Both the position numbers and the translations under genes were made by a program. Under the pieces are notes generated by a model. That model worked only from the letters and a program-made list of their open reading frames with translations. It made no database searches and was not told the DNA's origin. A stretch of 16,861 bases of DNA from DASYAN01 sp036501345 (GTDB taxonomy: Bacteria; Chloroflexota; Ktedonobacteria; Ktedonobacterales; Ktedonobacteraceae), in contig DASYAN010000346.1 in assembly GCA_036501345.1 (NCBI GenBank), forward strand, positions 1 through 16,861, in the 5' to 3' direction. Positions 1 to 7,035 of the stretch are shown one piece after another (within the stretch, counting starts at the first letter, position 1; the number at the start of each line of letters is the position of its first letter).

Positions 1-255
1 CTCTGCTGCTTCGGTGAAAAGTCGGTTGACATCTGCTTCCTGGCTAACATCAGCCTGTATTGCAATGCAGCGTCTGCCAAGTGCTTCAATGCCAGCCTGC
101 GCCTCTGCTGCTGCACTGGTATTACTGCGATAATTGATAACTATATTTGCACCTGCCTGGGCTAATCTCTGGGCTGCGGCTCGCCCAATACCTTGACTGC
201 TACCTGTCACTAATGCCACTTTCCCAGCCAGTGGTAGTTGTTGCTCATTTGCCAT
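1..255 (-). CDS. SDR-family NAD(P)-dependent oxidoreductase, N-terminal part
   Basis: This is the first 85 codons of a gene that runs off the left edge of the window. The translation begins MANEQQLPLAGKVALVTG and carries the Rossmann cofactor motif TGSSQGIG near residues 17-24, followed by AQRLAQAGANIVINYR and, near residue 69, the ADVS turn typical of short-chain dehydrogenases of the FabG type. The ATG at 255 is supported by GAGGA nine bases upstream. The active-site Tyr-x3-Lys lies outside the window, so catalytic competence cannot be judged. Substrate is unknown: SDRs of this kind reduce 3-oxoacyl-ACP, sugars or other ketones. An extended -10 promoter lies about 50 bases upstream. Confidence 0.88.
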   Translation of the reverse strand, partial: MANEQQLPLAGKVALVTGSSQGIGRAAAQRLAQAGANIVINYRSNTSAAAEAQAGIEALGRRCIAIQADVSQEADVNRLFTEAAE

Positions 256-302
256 TCTAGAAAATCCTCGCAAAAAGTTTTTATTTTCGTTCTGGTTTCT
301 GT

Positions 303-332
303 AGTATAGCACATTTGCATACTGCCTTTTAA
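303..332 (-). promoter_or_regulatory. Probable sigma-70 promoter of the SDR gene
   Basis: On the minus strand an extended -10 element, TGCTATACT, ends at 303. A weak -35 (TTAAAA, 327-332) lies 18 bases upstream. Transcription would start near 296, giving a leader of about 40 bases before the ATG at 255. Confidence 0.45.
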
Positions 333-468
333 GTTGAGAAATAGGCATCCTGGCTATATATTGCTGAGTATCCAATCTAGACTTTATCACCCTCGCGCCA
401 GAAGACCCTTTTCTTCAGATATGGGGATGAATGGCGCGTCCTTTTTGGGGGCTTGGGCACTGGGGTAC

Positions 469-492
469 TTTTTGCCTTTTTGCCTTTTTGCC
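469..492 (+). repeat. Three tandem copies of an 8-base unit
   Basis: TTTTTGCC is repeated three times without change. It lies in the 345-base gene-free stretch between the SDR promoter and the TnpB-type RNA. Nothing else clear was seen between 333 and 599 apart from a spurious 87-codon open frame. Confidence 0.7.
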
Positions 493-599
493 TCGACAGC
501 TTTTCAATTTTCAAAAGATCTGTTAAAATACGTCTGTCATATGTCGACTTTGCCGAGAGTGAGAATCAAGCTCTTCAATTGGTTAACAGACGGATAACT

Positions 600-743
600 A
601 CCCCGGGGCTCAGGGAAAGTTAGGCCTGTGGGGGCAGTGTAAGACACACAAGTCAAGGACTTGTGTGCAACTCCCAACGAAGCAGGAAAGCCCATTCATG
701 AGGATGGGAAGCCCCTGCCATTCGGGCATGGGGTGGATGTCAC
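600..743 (+). ncRNA. Orphan TnpB-type omegaRNA (reRNA) / IS200/IS605-family right end
   Basis: The stretch has the layout of RNAs transcribed from the 3' end of tnpB elements. It shows AGGCCTGTGGGGG near 622; a perfect 10-bp hairpin (645-654 with 658-667, AAG loop); CTCCCAACGAAGCAGGAAAGCCC-like sequence at 671-693; a second hairpin (691-697 with 701-707); a final imperfect GC hairpin (712-734); and an ending GTGGATGTCAC at 733-743. In this family the guide follows the last motif, so bases from about 744 to 760 would be the guide. No tnpB reading frame is left upstream, so this is either a solo end of a decayed insertion sequence or a non-autonomous derivative. The assignment rests on remembered family layout, not on an alignment. 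Confidence 0.65.
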
Positions 744-821
744 CCCGTAATCCAAACAGGTCTGTATTTCAAGCAAATGATCATACCAACTTGAAGTCAG
801 TACCGATGTTCTAAGCAGTAG

Positions 822-857
822 GATGATGCAGGAGACCAAGTGGTCTCCTGCGTCATC
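822..857. terminator. 17-bp palindrome beyond the stop of the pentapeptide gene
   Basis: Arms 822-838 and 841-857 pair over 17 bases with one G-U and a two-base loop. It lies 15 bases past the stop codon of the minus-strand pentapeptide gene and about 80 bases past the omegaRNA on the plus strand. It could end transcription from both sides. Neither strand has a clear run of T after the stem, so an intrinsic terminator is not proven. Confidence 0.4.
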
Positions 858-871
858 TCTTCATATGCACA

Positions 872-1717
872 TTAATGGTAGTTATTACTATCACCAATTG
901 CAGAAGTATGTAGGGACTCGATACTTTCATTCCTGTCGAACTGTACATTATCGTCTGTAATAGCAGTTCTTAATTGTTCTGCGCTGAGGTTGCGTGTATT
1001 GTGCAGATTGGCTCCAGACAAGTTGGCATCGTTCAGATCGACAACAAGCAGATTTGCACCCTCAAGATTCGCATTGTGTAGATCCGCCTGTGTCAGGTTA
1101 GCAGCAGAAAGATTGGTGTGTGAGAGATCAGCTCCAGCCAGATTAGCCCCAGAAAAATCGGTCATAAATAGATTAGCCCCGCTAAGACGTGCGTTCTCTA
1201 GGTTGGCGTGACTAAGATAGCGATGAGAGAGATCGCGGTTGGACAAGTCTACTCCTGGTAGAGACAGGGGCTGGCTTTTCTCCACTTTCTCTTGCAGTGC
1301 GTCTAAGCTCCCTGGCAATGGTGTATCTTCAATACGCGGAAGTTGCGCCAGTGCATATTCCATATGCGCTTGCGAAAGGGCGGCTTCGTATTGACGTTTC
1401 AGGTCGTCTATACGTCTGCTATCCTGGACTTCTTTGGTATGTACCTCTTCGAGAAGAGTCTGCATTTGTGTCATTAGACGTTGTTCTACCTGATTGAGTT
1501 GGTTCTCCTGCTGCTCTTTCCACTCTTGTTGACGCTTCTCCTGCTGCTCTTTCCACTCTCGCTGGCGTGCCTCCTGGGCATGGTCCCTGGCCCTCAGCTG
1601 TACTAGCAATTGCTCTCTTGTGCGCTGCAGAATTTTCGCCATCATCAAGACGGCAACGATTACGATTACGGTGAGTATAATCATCCAGATATACATGATA
1701 ATTAGCATAACCTCCAT
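872..1717 (-). CDS. Membrane-anchored coiled-coil protein with pentapeptide repeats
   Basis: The 281-residue product has three parts. Residues 5-26 are one strongly hydrophobic segment. Residues 28-125 are charged and Gln-rich with coiled-coil character, including two adjacent copies of EWKEQQE near 54-70. Residues 156-243 are about 17 pentapeptide repeats of the A(D/N)Lxx type, such as ANLSGANLHN. Pentapeptide repeats fold as a right-handed quadrilateral beta-helix. The layout suggests a cytoplasmic beta-helix held off the membrane by a coiled-coil stalk. Its partner is unknown and no enzyme domain is seen. The start is uncertain: GGAGG overlaps the first ATG (1717), so Met4 (1708) or Met8 (1696) are alternatives, with Met8 giving a 14-base spacing. 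The gene is divergent from the DUF971 gene. Confidence 0.85.
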   Translation of the reverse strand: MEVMLIIMYIWMIILTVIVIVAVLMMAKILQRTREQLLVQLRARDHAQEARQREWKEQQEKRQQEWKEQQENQLNQVEQRLMTQMQTLLEEVHTKEVQDSRRIDDLKRQYEAALSQAHMEYALAQLPRIEDTPLPGSLDALQEKVEKSQPLSLPGVDLSNRDLSHRYLSHANLENARLSGANLFMTDFSGANLAGADLSHTNLSAANLTQADLHNANLEGANLLVVDLNDANLSGANLHNTRNLSAEQLRTAITDDNVQFDRNESIESLHTSAIGDSNNYH

Positions 1718-1783
1718 CCTGTAAATTTTTAGTATCCATGTCTATTGTATCATCACAAAAGAGATGATGTTATTGATTTGCTA

Positions 1784-1812
1784 TAGACTCTCATATCGAC
1801 AATGATTATAAT
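1784..1812 (+). promoter_or_regulatory. Sigma-70-type promoter of the DUF971 gene
   Basis: A consensus -10 TATAAT (1807-1812) lies 17 bases after TAGACT (1784-1789), which matches the -35 consensus at four of six bases. The predicted start near 1819 gives a leader of about 48 bases before the ATG at 1867. Confidence 0.5.
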
Positions 1813-1866
1813 GAATTCAGATAGAGATCATAGTAGTGTATGCATGATCAATAGGGGAGTATTTTT

Positions 1867-2214
1867 ATGTCTCAATACGATCATCCTTCTCCCACATCTT
1901 TTTTGCTCGATGAGGAGAATCGCAAGTTATATCTATCCTGGAGTGATGAGCATGAAAGTGTGCATGATTGGGAAGTATTACGCTGGGCTTGTCCCTGTGC
2001 TTGGTGTGCAGGTGAGGGAGGCCTGCCTGGTATGCTACAGAGTAAACAGAGTCTGAGTGTTGAAGAGACAACACTTGTCAATATTCAGCCCGTTGGACGC
2101 TATGGCCTAACTCCCGTATGGGGAGATGGGCATAAGACAGGCATCTATACCTATGAGAGACTGCGTGCATTGTGTGAATGCGAAGAGTGTAGCCAAAAAA
2201 GACCAAAAAAGTAG
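1867..2214 (+). CDS. DUF971 protein (gamma-butyrobetaine hydroxylase-like N-terminal domain)
   Basis: The 115-residue product shows the DUF971 pattern: LRWACPCAWC (residues 38-47), IQPVGRYGLTPVWGDGHKTG (73-92) and IYTYERLRALC (93-103), with a Cys-rich tail (C103, C105, C108). This small domain occurs alone, at the N-terminus of carnitine-pathway dioxygenases, and fused to Mrp/ApbC-type iron-sulfur carriers. Its role is not settled, and a metal or iron-sulfur connection is an inference from those fusions and from the cysteines here. The start is fixed by AGGGGAG seven bases before the ATG. It converges with the next gene, leaving nine bases between the two stops. Confidence 0.88.
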   Translation: MSQYDHPSPTSFLLDEENRKLYLSWSDEHESVHDWEVLRWACPCAWCAGEGGLPGMLQSKQSLSVEETTLVNIQPVGRYGLTPVWGDGHKTGIYTYERLRALCECEECSQKRPKK

Positions 2215-2223
2215 CATCTTGCT

Positions 2224-2805
2224 TCATTCCAACGGCGGCATCTGTGGGTATTGAGCCTGAGGCATCTCAGCCTGTGACGGGTATGATGGGTCCTGTAAGT
2301 CAGATTGTGAGGAAGATGGTGGATAGTAATACGGCACTTCTCCCTCCCGATATGTTCCTGGTTGCTGTACTGGTGGCTGATACCCTTGCTGGTAGGACTG
2401 CTGGGGGGGATATTCATAGGGCTGATATGGCTGCTGCGAAGGCTGGTAAACTGGCTGTGATTGCTGATTTGTAAATATACGAAACAGGTTTATGCCAAGC
2501 AATACTATCAGAATTGGCCGAAGCAGTGATCCCAGGATTATGGAGATTATAGCTCCAACAAGAAGCCAGATCCAGCTATGTGTTAAGAAAAAGAGAGCGA
2601 GAATCAGCATCCAAAAAAAACCAACAATGCCACTATATACACCTCGTAGGTTCAGCGTTCCTAAAGCACTGATGAGGATAGCGAAGGCAAGCACAACAAA
2701 AAAGAGCGGTAGATTGAAATGCCCAAATCCAAAGGTTAACGCTAGTCCGAGCAGGATAATCGCTCCTGAGATACGACGAGTAATGGATCTCCTGTTTGGA
2801 TACAT
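2224..2805 (-). CDS. Four-helix membrane protein with a Tyr/Gln/Pro-rich tail
   Basis: The 193-residue product has hydrophobic segments at about 12-27, 31-50, 56-74 and 77-109. A low-complexity cytoplasmic or surface tail (113-193) follows, rich in Gln, Pro and Tyr (YQPSQQPYQPYEYPPQ and similar). The first half resembles small DUF-type membrane proteins with a LiaF/YvqF-like hydrophobic pattern, but no family can be named firmly. The ATG has AAGGAG eight bases upstream. The gene lies downstream of the Ser/Thr kinase on the same strand, separated by 146 bases containing a strong hairpin. Its tail resembles the linker of that kinase, so a shared pathway or phosphorylation by the kinase is possible but unproven. 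Confidence 0.8.
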   Translation of the reverse strand: MYPNRRSITRRISGAIILLGLALTFGFGHFNLPLFFVVLAFAILISALGTLNLRGVYSGIVGFFWMLILALFFLTHSWIWLLVGAIISIILGSLLRPILIVLLGINLFRIFTNQQSQPVYQPSQQPYQPYEYPPQQSYQQGYQPPVQQPGTYREGEVPYYYPPSSSQSDLQDPSYPSQAEMPQAQYPQMPPLE

Positions 2806-2853
2806 CTGCTTTTCTCCTTACAGAACTCGGACCAGAAAGCCCCCATCATTCAT

Positions 2854-2898
2854 CTTATCATTACCCACAGGACCTTCGGGCTTGTGGGTAATGATAAG
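2854..2898. terminator. 18-bp palindrome capped by a UUCG loop
   Basis: Arms 2854-2871 and 2881-2898 pair over 18 bases with one G-U. The loop contains CCTTCGGG, which can form a further two pairs closed by the very stable C(UUCG)G tetraloop. It lies between the kinase stop (2952) and the start of the next minus-strand gene (2805). It may end the kinase transcript or attenuate read-through. It has no T-run on either strand, so it is not a textbook intrinsic terminator. Confidence 0.5.
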
Positions 2899-2951
2899 CG
2901 CTTTTCAAGTGGGGAGTGTCAGGATCAGACAGACGCTTTAAAAGGACACTC

Positions 2952-4769
2952 TCAAACAGCATCAATGAGCCTAACTACAATACTGTAAACGACAAGTGAC
3001 ACAAAGCCAATACCGATATTGAGCAGAGCTACAATGCCCATTTGAGGGAAGAGTCTTAGCTGATTAGCTTGGTTGAGAATAAAACCAATACAACAGGCAA
3101 GCCCAATGGTAGTAAGGACACACGCTCGTATGCTAGAACTGATGGTGGGATACTTTCTCTTCTTAAACATAGAGAGCCCTGCTGCAAAACCAGTCACGCC
3201 AAGGAGCAGCAGTGGAAACCACCATGTATACACTCCGTAAAAAGAGCGAAACATTATGAGACGCAAGAGGTCGTGGCCTGGAGAAAAGTAATCGCTACAA
3301 AGCCAGCCAACAACTCCAACTAGCAGACCAACCCAAGGACCGAAGGCGGCTCCAAAAAAGAGCGGGATGGCTAGGACTAGCGGGATGTTGCGATTCCACA
3401 ATGTGACGCGGACATCGTGTAGAGTGATAGCCAGGATAATGCCAACAATCGTTGCCAGTATGTGCCATTTCCATTCACCTAGGATGTCCCAACTCTCTCC
3501 AGTGCTCTCAGACGCTTCTGGGGAGGCTACACCTTGTCGGCGAGAGGCAGCTGGCACCTCTGGCTGGTTGTACGGTGGCTCAGGATGCGAAAATGTTTGT
3601 TCTGCTGCATAAGGTGTTGCCTGATCCAGTTGTCCCTGTTGCTGTGCTGGATAGAGTTGTTGATTCGCGGACTGTGCATATTGCTGTGATGCGAACGGAT
3701 ATGCTGACTGATTTTGCTGATACGCATGAGGTCCTGGATAGGATTGAAATGGCTGTCCAGGCAATTGTACTTGAGCATTGCTAGTACCTGCATATGGTGG
3801 CTGCTGTGTTGGAAACTGGGGCATAGCCTGAGTCGAGTTAGCATTGAACTGTCCATACGGCTGGGATATTGCAGGTGCATTTTCAAGCCCAGCTCTGGCA
3901 GAATTTGCGTAAGAGCCATTGAGTGAAGGAGTGGAAAAATTGTGCACATTCGGACCCGATTGACAGGCCTGCTCCAGCTCTTGAGCAAATTGCTGAATAC
4001 GCTCATAGCGCTGTTTAGGGTCCTTGTTGAGCGCTTTTATGACTACACGTTCAACCTCGGGTGGAATCTGGGCAAGTTTTTCGCGCAAAGGTGGGGGTGA
4101 TGCAAACATGTGCTGTGTACACAGTTCAGTGAAGGAACCATGGAAGGGACGATCTCCGCTGAGCCATTCGTAGACAACGATTGCTAGCGAATACTGATCA
4201 CTGGCTGGTCGTGGTTTGCCCTGGATCTGTTCGGGGGACATATAGGCAACCGTGCCGATGACATCTTGTGTGCGCTGCGAGTGCGAACTTTGGGAGACTA
4301 GCGCAATGCCAAAATCGCTCAATAAGACTTCATTGCGACGACCGAGGAGCATATTTTCTGGCTTGACGTCACGGTGTATCAAATGTTCATCGTGTGCATA
4401 TTGCAATGCATCGGCAACCTGTTTGACATACGGGACAACGGTGGTGGGTGCAATGCAAGTGTTCTTGGGATGATGTTGACGCAGTGTGCCATTGGTCGCA
4501 TAGTCCATCACCAAATAAGGAGTTTCGCCATCAATGCCAAAGTCCAGCACGCGAATAATATTGGGATGGGATAGCCGAGCAATGGTTTGTGCCTCTCTGA
4601 GGAAGCTATCCATATCCTCCTGCCCAGAAAGCCGGGTTTGCAATACTTTGATAGCAGCCTGTGATTTAAGGTACAGGTGCTCTCCCAGGTAGACCTCAGC
4701 AAATCCTCCCTGGCCTAGTAGTTGAAGAATTTTATAATGCCCTAGTTGTTGCCCTACGCGATCGGCCAT
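2952..4769 (-). CDS. Membrane Ser/Thr protein kinase fused to an ECF-S-like membrane domain
   Basis: The 605-residue product starts with a complete Hanks-type kinase domain (about 11-270): GQGGFAEVYLGE (19-30), catalytic Lys41, HRDVKPENML (132-141, Asp134), DFG (152-154) and GTVAYMSPEQ (172-181). Residues 275-430 are a Gln/Pro/Tyr-rich low-complexity linker. Residues 435-605 hold about five or six hydrophobic segments, including AIPLFFGAAFGPWVGLLVGV (467-486), which resembles the conserved region of ECF-type vitamin-transporter S components. Usual bacterial kinases end in PASTA or other sensor domains after a single helix. The open frame extends upstream, but the ATG at 4769 has GAGGAG five bases before it and begins at the kinase domain. 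Its own promoter lies at 4912-4940. Confidence 0.92.
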   Translation of the reverse strand: MADRVGQQLGHYKILQLLGQGGFAEVYLGEHLYLKSQAAIKVLQTRLSGQEDMDSFLREAQTIARLSHPNIIRVLDFGIDGETPYLVMDYATNGTLRQHHPKNTCIAPTTVVPYVKQVADALQYAHDEHLIHRDVKPENMLLGRRNEVLLSDFGIALVSQSSHSQRTQDVIGTVAYMSPEQIQGKPRPASDQYSLAIVVYEWLSGDRPFHGSFTELCTQHMFASPPPLREKLAQIPPEVERVVIKALNKDPKQRYERIQQFAQELEQACQSGPNVHNFSTPSLNGSYANSARAGLENAPAISQPYGQFNANSTQAMPQFPTQQPPYAGTSNAQVQLPGQPFQSYPGPHAYQQNQSAYPFASQQYAQSANQQLYPAQQQGQLDQATPYAAEQTFSHPEPPYNQPEVPAASRRQGVASPEASESTGESWDILGEWKWHILATIVGIILAITLHDVRVTLWNRNIPLVLAIPLFFGAAFGPWVGLLVGVVGWLCSDYFSPGHDLLRLIMFRSFYGVYTWWFPLLLLGVTGFAAGLSMFKKRKYPTISSSIRACVLTTIGLACCIGFILNQANQLRLFPQMGIVALLNIGIGFVSLVVYSIVVRLIDAV

Positions 4770-4911
4770 CGTAACTCCTCTATAGTAATAGATCCCGCCT
4801 TTGGCCGGAACCGAAGTATCTTTTGTTCCATCCAACAATGAAGCAGGCGTTCCTAGCTTCGCTCAGTCGGACGAATCTCGAAGCATTCTGCAAGTGGATT
4901 GCACTGTGCCA

Positions 4912-4940
4912 ATTCTAAAGAAATACTCCAAGCCCGTCAA
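4912..4940 (-). promoter_or_regulatory. Strong sigma-70-type promoter of the kinase gene
   Basis: On the minus strand TTGACG (4935-4940) and TAGAAT (4912-4917) are separated by exactly 17 bases, each matching the consensus at five of six bases. The leader to the ATG at 4769 is about 135 bases and can form a GCTTCG/CGAAGC hairpin. The promoter lies just after the stop of the zinc-ribbon gene, so the kinase need not depend on read-through from it. Confidence 0.65.
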
Positions 4941-4972
4941 GTATAGCCTCTATTTAAAGGAATAAGGAATGC

Positions 4973-5650
4973 TCACGAGGGAAATGCCGTGCCACATTTT
5001 GTACAGAAGGTCGCATTCGATTTGATCTCGGCCTTGCACACAGGACATTGCTTTTTTAGTGAGGCCAATGGCTTCCCACAACGAGAGCAGTAGAGATCCC
5101 CAGCATCATATAATTCCCCGCAGCTAGAACACTTTGAGGCTGCAGTGCTAGATGTAGAACGATGTTGTGACTCCTGCTTTGGCACTGAATGTTCATAAGA
5201 CGACGGTGGAGCTTGTTGTTGCGCTTGTGCCTCCATATCAGGGGGAACAGCTCCAATCTTAACATCTGCCCTCTGCTGAAGGACGACCGTATCAAGCATA
5301 CTAAACACCTGACTCTCAAGACTTGCCTGCCGGATTGCACCAACACCCGCAGTGACCATCAGAGGCCATAAGAGCAGCATGCCAATTGCTCCTGCTGCAG
5401 CCTTATCTACCCATTGTTGTTGACCAACGCTAGCCACAACACCACGAGGAAAACGCTGTAATGTTACAGTAAGTGCGGCCTGCATACCAATGACAGCTTC
5501 AAGCTGGCTGCCCATCTTCAGTTGCACGACCATATGGTCCTTATTCCCAAAATGCTGTACCTGATAGTCTTGTGAGAGATAGTAACCCTCTAAATTTCGT
5601 GCTATTCGCTCAAGATCAAGACCCGGTGACTGATAAAAGCGTGTGTCCAT
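4973..5650 (-). CDS. Double zinc-ribbon protein with a hydrophobic segment
   Basis: The 225-residue product ends in two treble-clef zinc ribbons: C174-x2-C177 with C188-x2-C191, and C202-x2-C205 with C216-x2-C219. Residues 86-105 (AGAIGMLLLWPLMVTAGVGA) form one hydrophobic segment, probably a membrane anchor or hairpin. The first 80 residues are a folded-looking domain of unknown family. Such C-terminal ribbons usually mediate protein or nucleic-acid contacts, and the cysteines here are intact. The reading frame stays open up to 5920, but that extension lies in the IscB element. The ATG at 5650 has AAAGGA five to six bases upstream. The IscB element ends 15 bases before this start, so the gene may have lost its original promoter. 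Confidence 0.85.
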   Translation of the reverse strand: MDTRFYQSPGLDLERIARNLEGYYLSQDYQVQHFGNKDHMVVQLKMGSQLEAVIGMQAALTVTLQRFPRGVVASVGQQQWVDKAAAGAIGMLLLWPLMVTAGVGAIRQASLESQVFSMLDTVVLQQRADVKIGAVPPDMEAQAQQQAPPSSYEHSVPKQESQHRSTSSTAASKCSSCGELYDAGDLYCSRCGKPLASLKKQCPVCKAEIKSNATFCTKCGTAFPS

Positions 5651-5665
5651 CGTTCGTCCTTTCTG

Positions 5666-5691
5666 GGGACCCAATCCCTCAAGGGATTGGG
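5666..5691. repeat. Right-end hairpin and inverted repeat of the IscB element
   Basis: A 10-bp perfect stem (5670-5679 with 5682-5691) overlaps the terminal repeat 5666-5678. On the minus strand it lies 38 bases past the iscB stop and about 20 bases before the ATG of the zinc-ribbon gene. There is no T-run, so it is an element end rather than a terminator. Confidence 0.7.
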
Positions 5692-5729
5692 AGGAAAGAA
5701 ACAGCCCGCAGGCTGGGTTCAATCCTTGC

Positions 5730-7028
5730 TTATGCACTTCTTTGGGAATACCCATAACCGTCTGCTCGTTGTAGCTTTCGGCAGTAGTTTTTGCCAACGT
5801 CAGAAATCGTTCCTGACTTGGTCGCGATGGTAAAAGACCCGCTTGCTTTGGCCGACATTCTCCCAACGTGTGTCCCTGCACGCTTGAGATGAGACGGCAC
5901 AATGGCTTTGACGATATCACCCGTCTTAAAGCCGTGCTTGGGATGCTTCTCTTTGGGATTGGTACGAGGAAAACCGTACCGACTCATCAAGCACATTTGC
6001 CGAGATCCGTGCCCGTAAGCCGTGATTGAGAGTGGTCTCACAGTAGCAATCAGTAAAGCTTCTGGAGTGGATTTTCCTATGCATGACGCGTCTAGCCAGT
6101 GATCTTTCGGGAGTTCTCGCGTCGTTCGGTTGTACTTAGTGAGACCTCCAGAACCACATTCGATCGGCAATCCTAGGACTTGCAACCTTGCAAACAACTC
6201 CCATCGGGTTGAATTGACCGCGGCAGCGTCCTTGAGGGGAGCTTTGGCTTGTGCCAGGATTTTCTTCAAGAGATCTGGTTTCGCTACGAGGAAGTCCTTG
6301 ATATCCTTTGTGCCCTTGGCTCTATTGCACTTCTCACAAGCCAGGCAGAGATTGCTTACGCTATTTGAACCACCTTTCGCACGTGGTACAATATGTTCGA
6401 TCTGCAGAGGAATATTTTCCTTGCCGCAATAGGTACATTTGCGTCCCCACTTCTCTAGCAAATACTCGCGCAGTTCATACCCTACGAGTGTTCCCTGCTG
6501 GTACTCGACTCCAGTAATCTCTGGATTCTCTATCGCTTGCATATCGAACTTGACCAACTCCTGACTTATAGCCGTGATATGACAGACTTTTGCAAGTCGC
6601 TGTACCCAGGTGAGGACGTTGGCTATTCTGCTCTGCAAAGATGGTGGTAACCAGCCCTTTGGCCTTCGCCGATTCTGCCACCTAGGCTGGCGATATCTGG
6701 TCTGTCGGTTGCGTCTGCCCCTGCGCACACCTCGCCGATCGTCTATGCTCTTCTTAATTTGCTGTCCCCTGTGGGTGAGTTCTGCAGCAAAGACGACTTC
6801 ACCTGACTGGTCGTTGACGATCGCTATACCCGTGGTCACCGATCCTGGATCGATCTTGATCCGCAGCTCTGCAACCACTGGATCAGAAATTTCAACCTTG
6901 AGAATTATGGTGAACGGATATCTTTTCAATACCGCTGCTTTCCCTCTATTAAGGAGAAATCGAGCCTCTCCTGGATGAATAGTGTTCAATGAATTTTTGT
7001 TAGTATCAACGACGAAAACGTTACTCAA
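5730..7028 (-). CDS. iscB: IscB RNA-guided nuclease (RuvC + HNH), OMEGA system
   Basis: IscB is the ancestral relative of Cas9; it uses an omegaRNA to cut double-stranded DNA. This 432-residue copy has all expected parts: the N-terminal PLMP domain (1-45, FVVDTNKN...RYPFTI, with SLNT where the name-giving motif would be); RuvC-I Asp60 in KIDPGS; an Arg-rich bridge helix (98-123); RuvC-II Glu157; an HNH module with C198-x2-C201, EHIVPRAKGG (His212), Asn226 and C231-x2-C234; RuvC-III His310/Asp313 in DHWLDAS; and the C-terminal target-adjacent-motif domain (GTHVGR, RADGYGY). The frame is open to 7157, but the chosen TTG start has AAAGGAG seven bases upstream, matches the family start (VFVVD), and leaves the RNA region uncoded. 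It appears catalytically intact. Confidence 0.93.
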   Translation of the reverse strand: MSNVFVVDTNKNSLNTIHPGEARFLLNRGKAAVLKRYPFTIILKVEISDPVVAELRIKIDPGSVTTGIAIVNDQSGEVVFAAELTHRGQQIKKSIDDRRGVRRGRRNRQTRYRQPRWQNRRRPKGWLPPSLQSRIANVLTWVQRLAKVCHITAISQELVKFDMQAIENPEITGVEYQQGTLVGYELREYLLEKWGRKCTYCGKENIPLQIEHIVPRAKGGSNSVSNLCLACEKCNRAKGTKDIKDFLVAKPDLLKKILAQAKAPLKDAAAVNSTRWELFARLQVLGLPIECGSGGLTKYNRTTRELPKDHWLDASCIGKSTPEALLIATVRPLSITAYGHGSRQMCLMSRYGFPRTNPKEKHPKHGFKTGDIVKAIVPSHLKRAGTHVGRMSAKASGSFTIATKSGTISDVGKNYCRKLQRADGYGYSQRSA

Positions 7029-7035
7029 GTGTTTG

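Noticed and set aside
334..597. 87-codon open frame upstream of the TnpB-type RNA
   Set aside because: It has no ribosome site, irregular composition and spans a tandem repeat. It shows no TnpB C-terminal pattern.
600..760. Cobalamin-type riboswitch
   Set aside because: The GGGAAA and GGGGGC pieces hint at it, but the cobalamin core and a downstream transport or synthesis gene on the same strand are missing. The TnpB-RNA layout fits better.
5670..5691. Hairpin after iscB as an intrinsic terminator
   Set aside because: There is no T-run after the stem on either strand, and it matches the hairpin at the other end of the element, so it is an element end.
5651..5920. N-terminal extension of the zinc-ribbon gene
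   Set aside because: It lies across the IscB element end and in antisense-free overlap with the iscB C-terminus. The ATG at 5650 has its own ribosome site.
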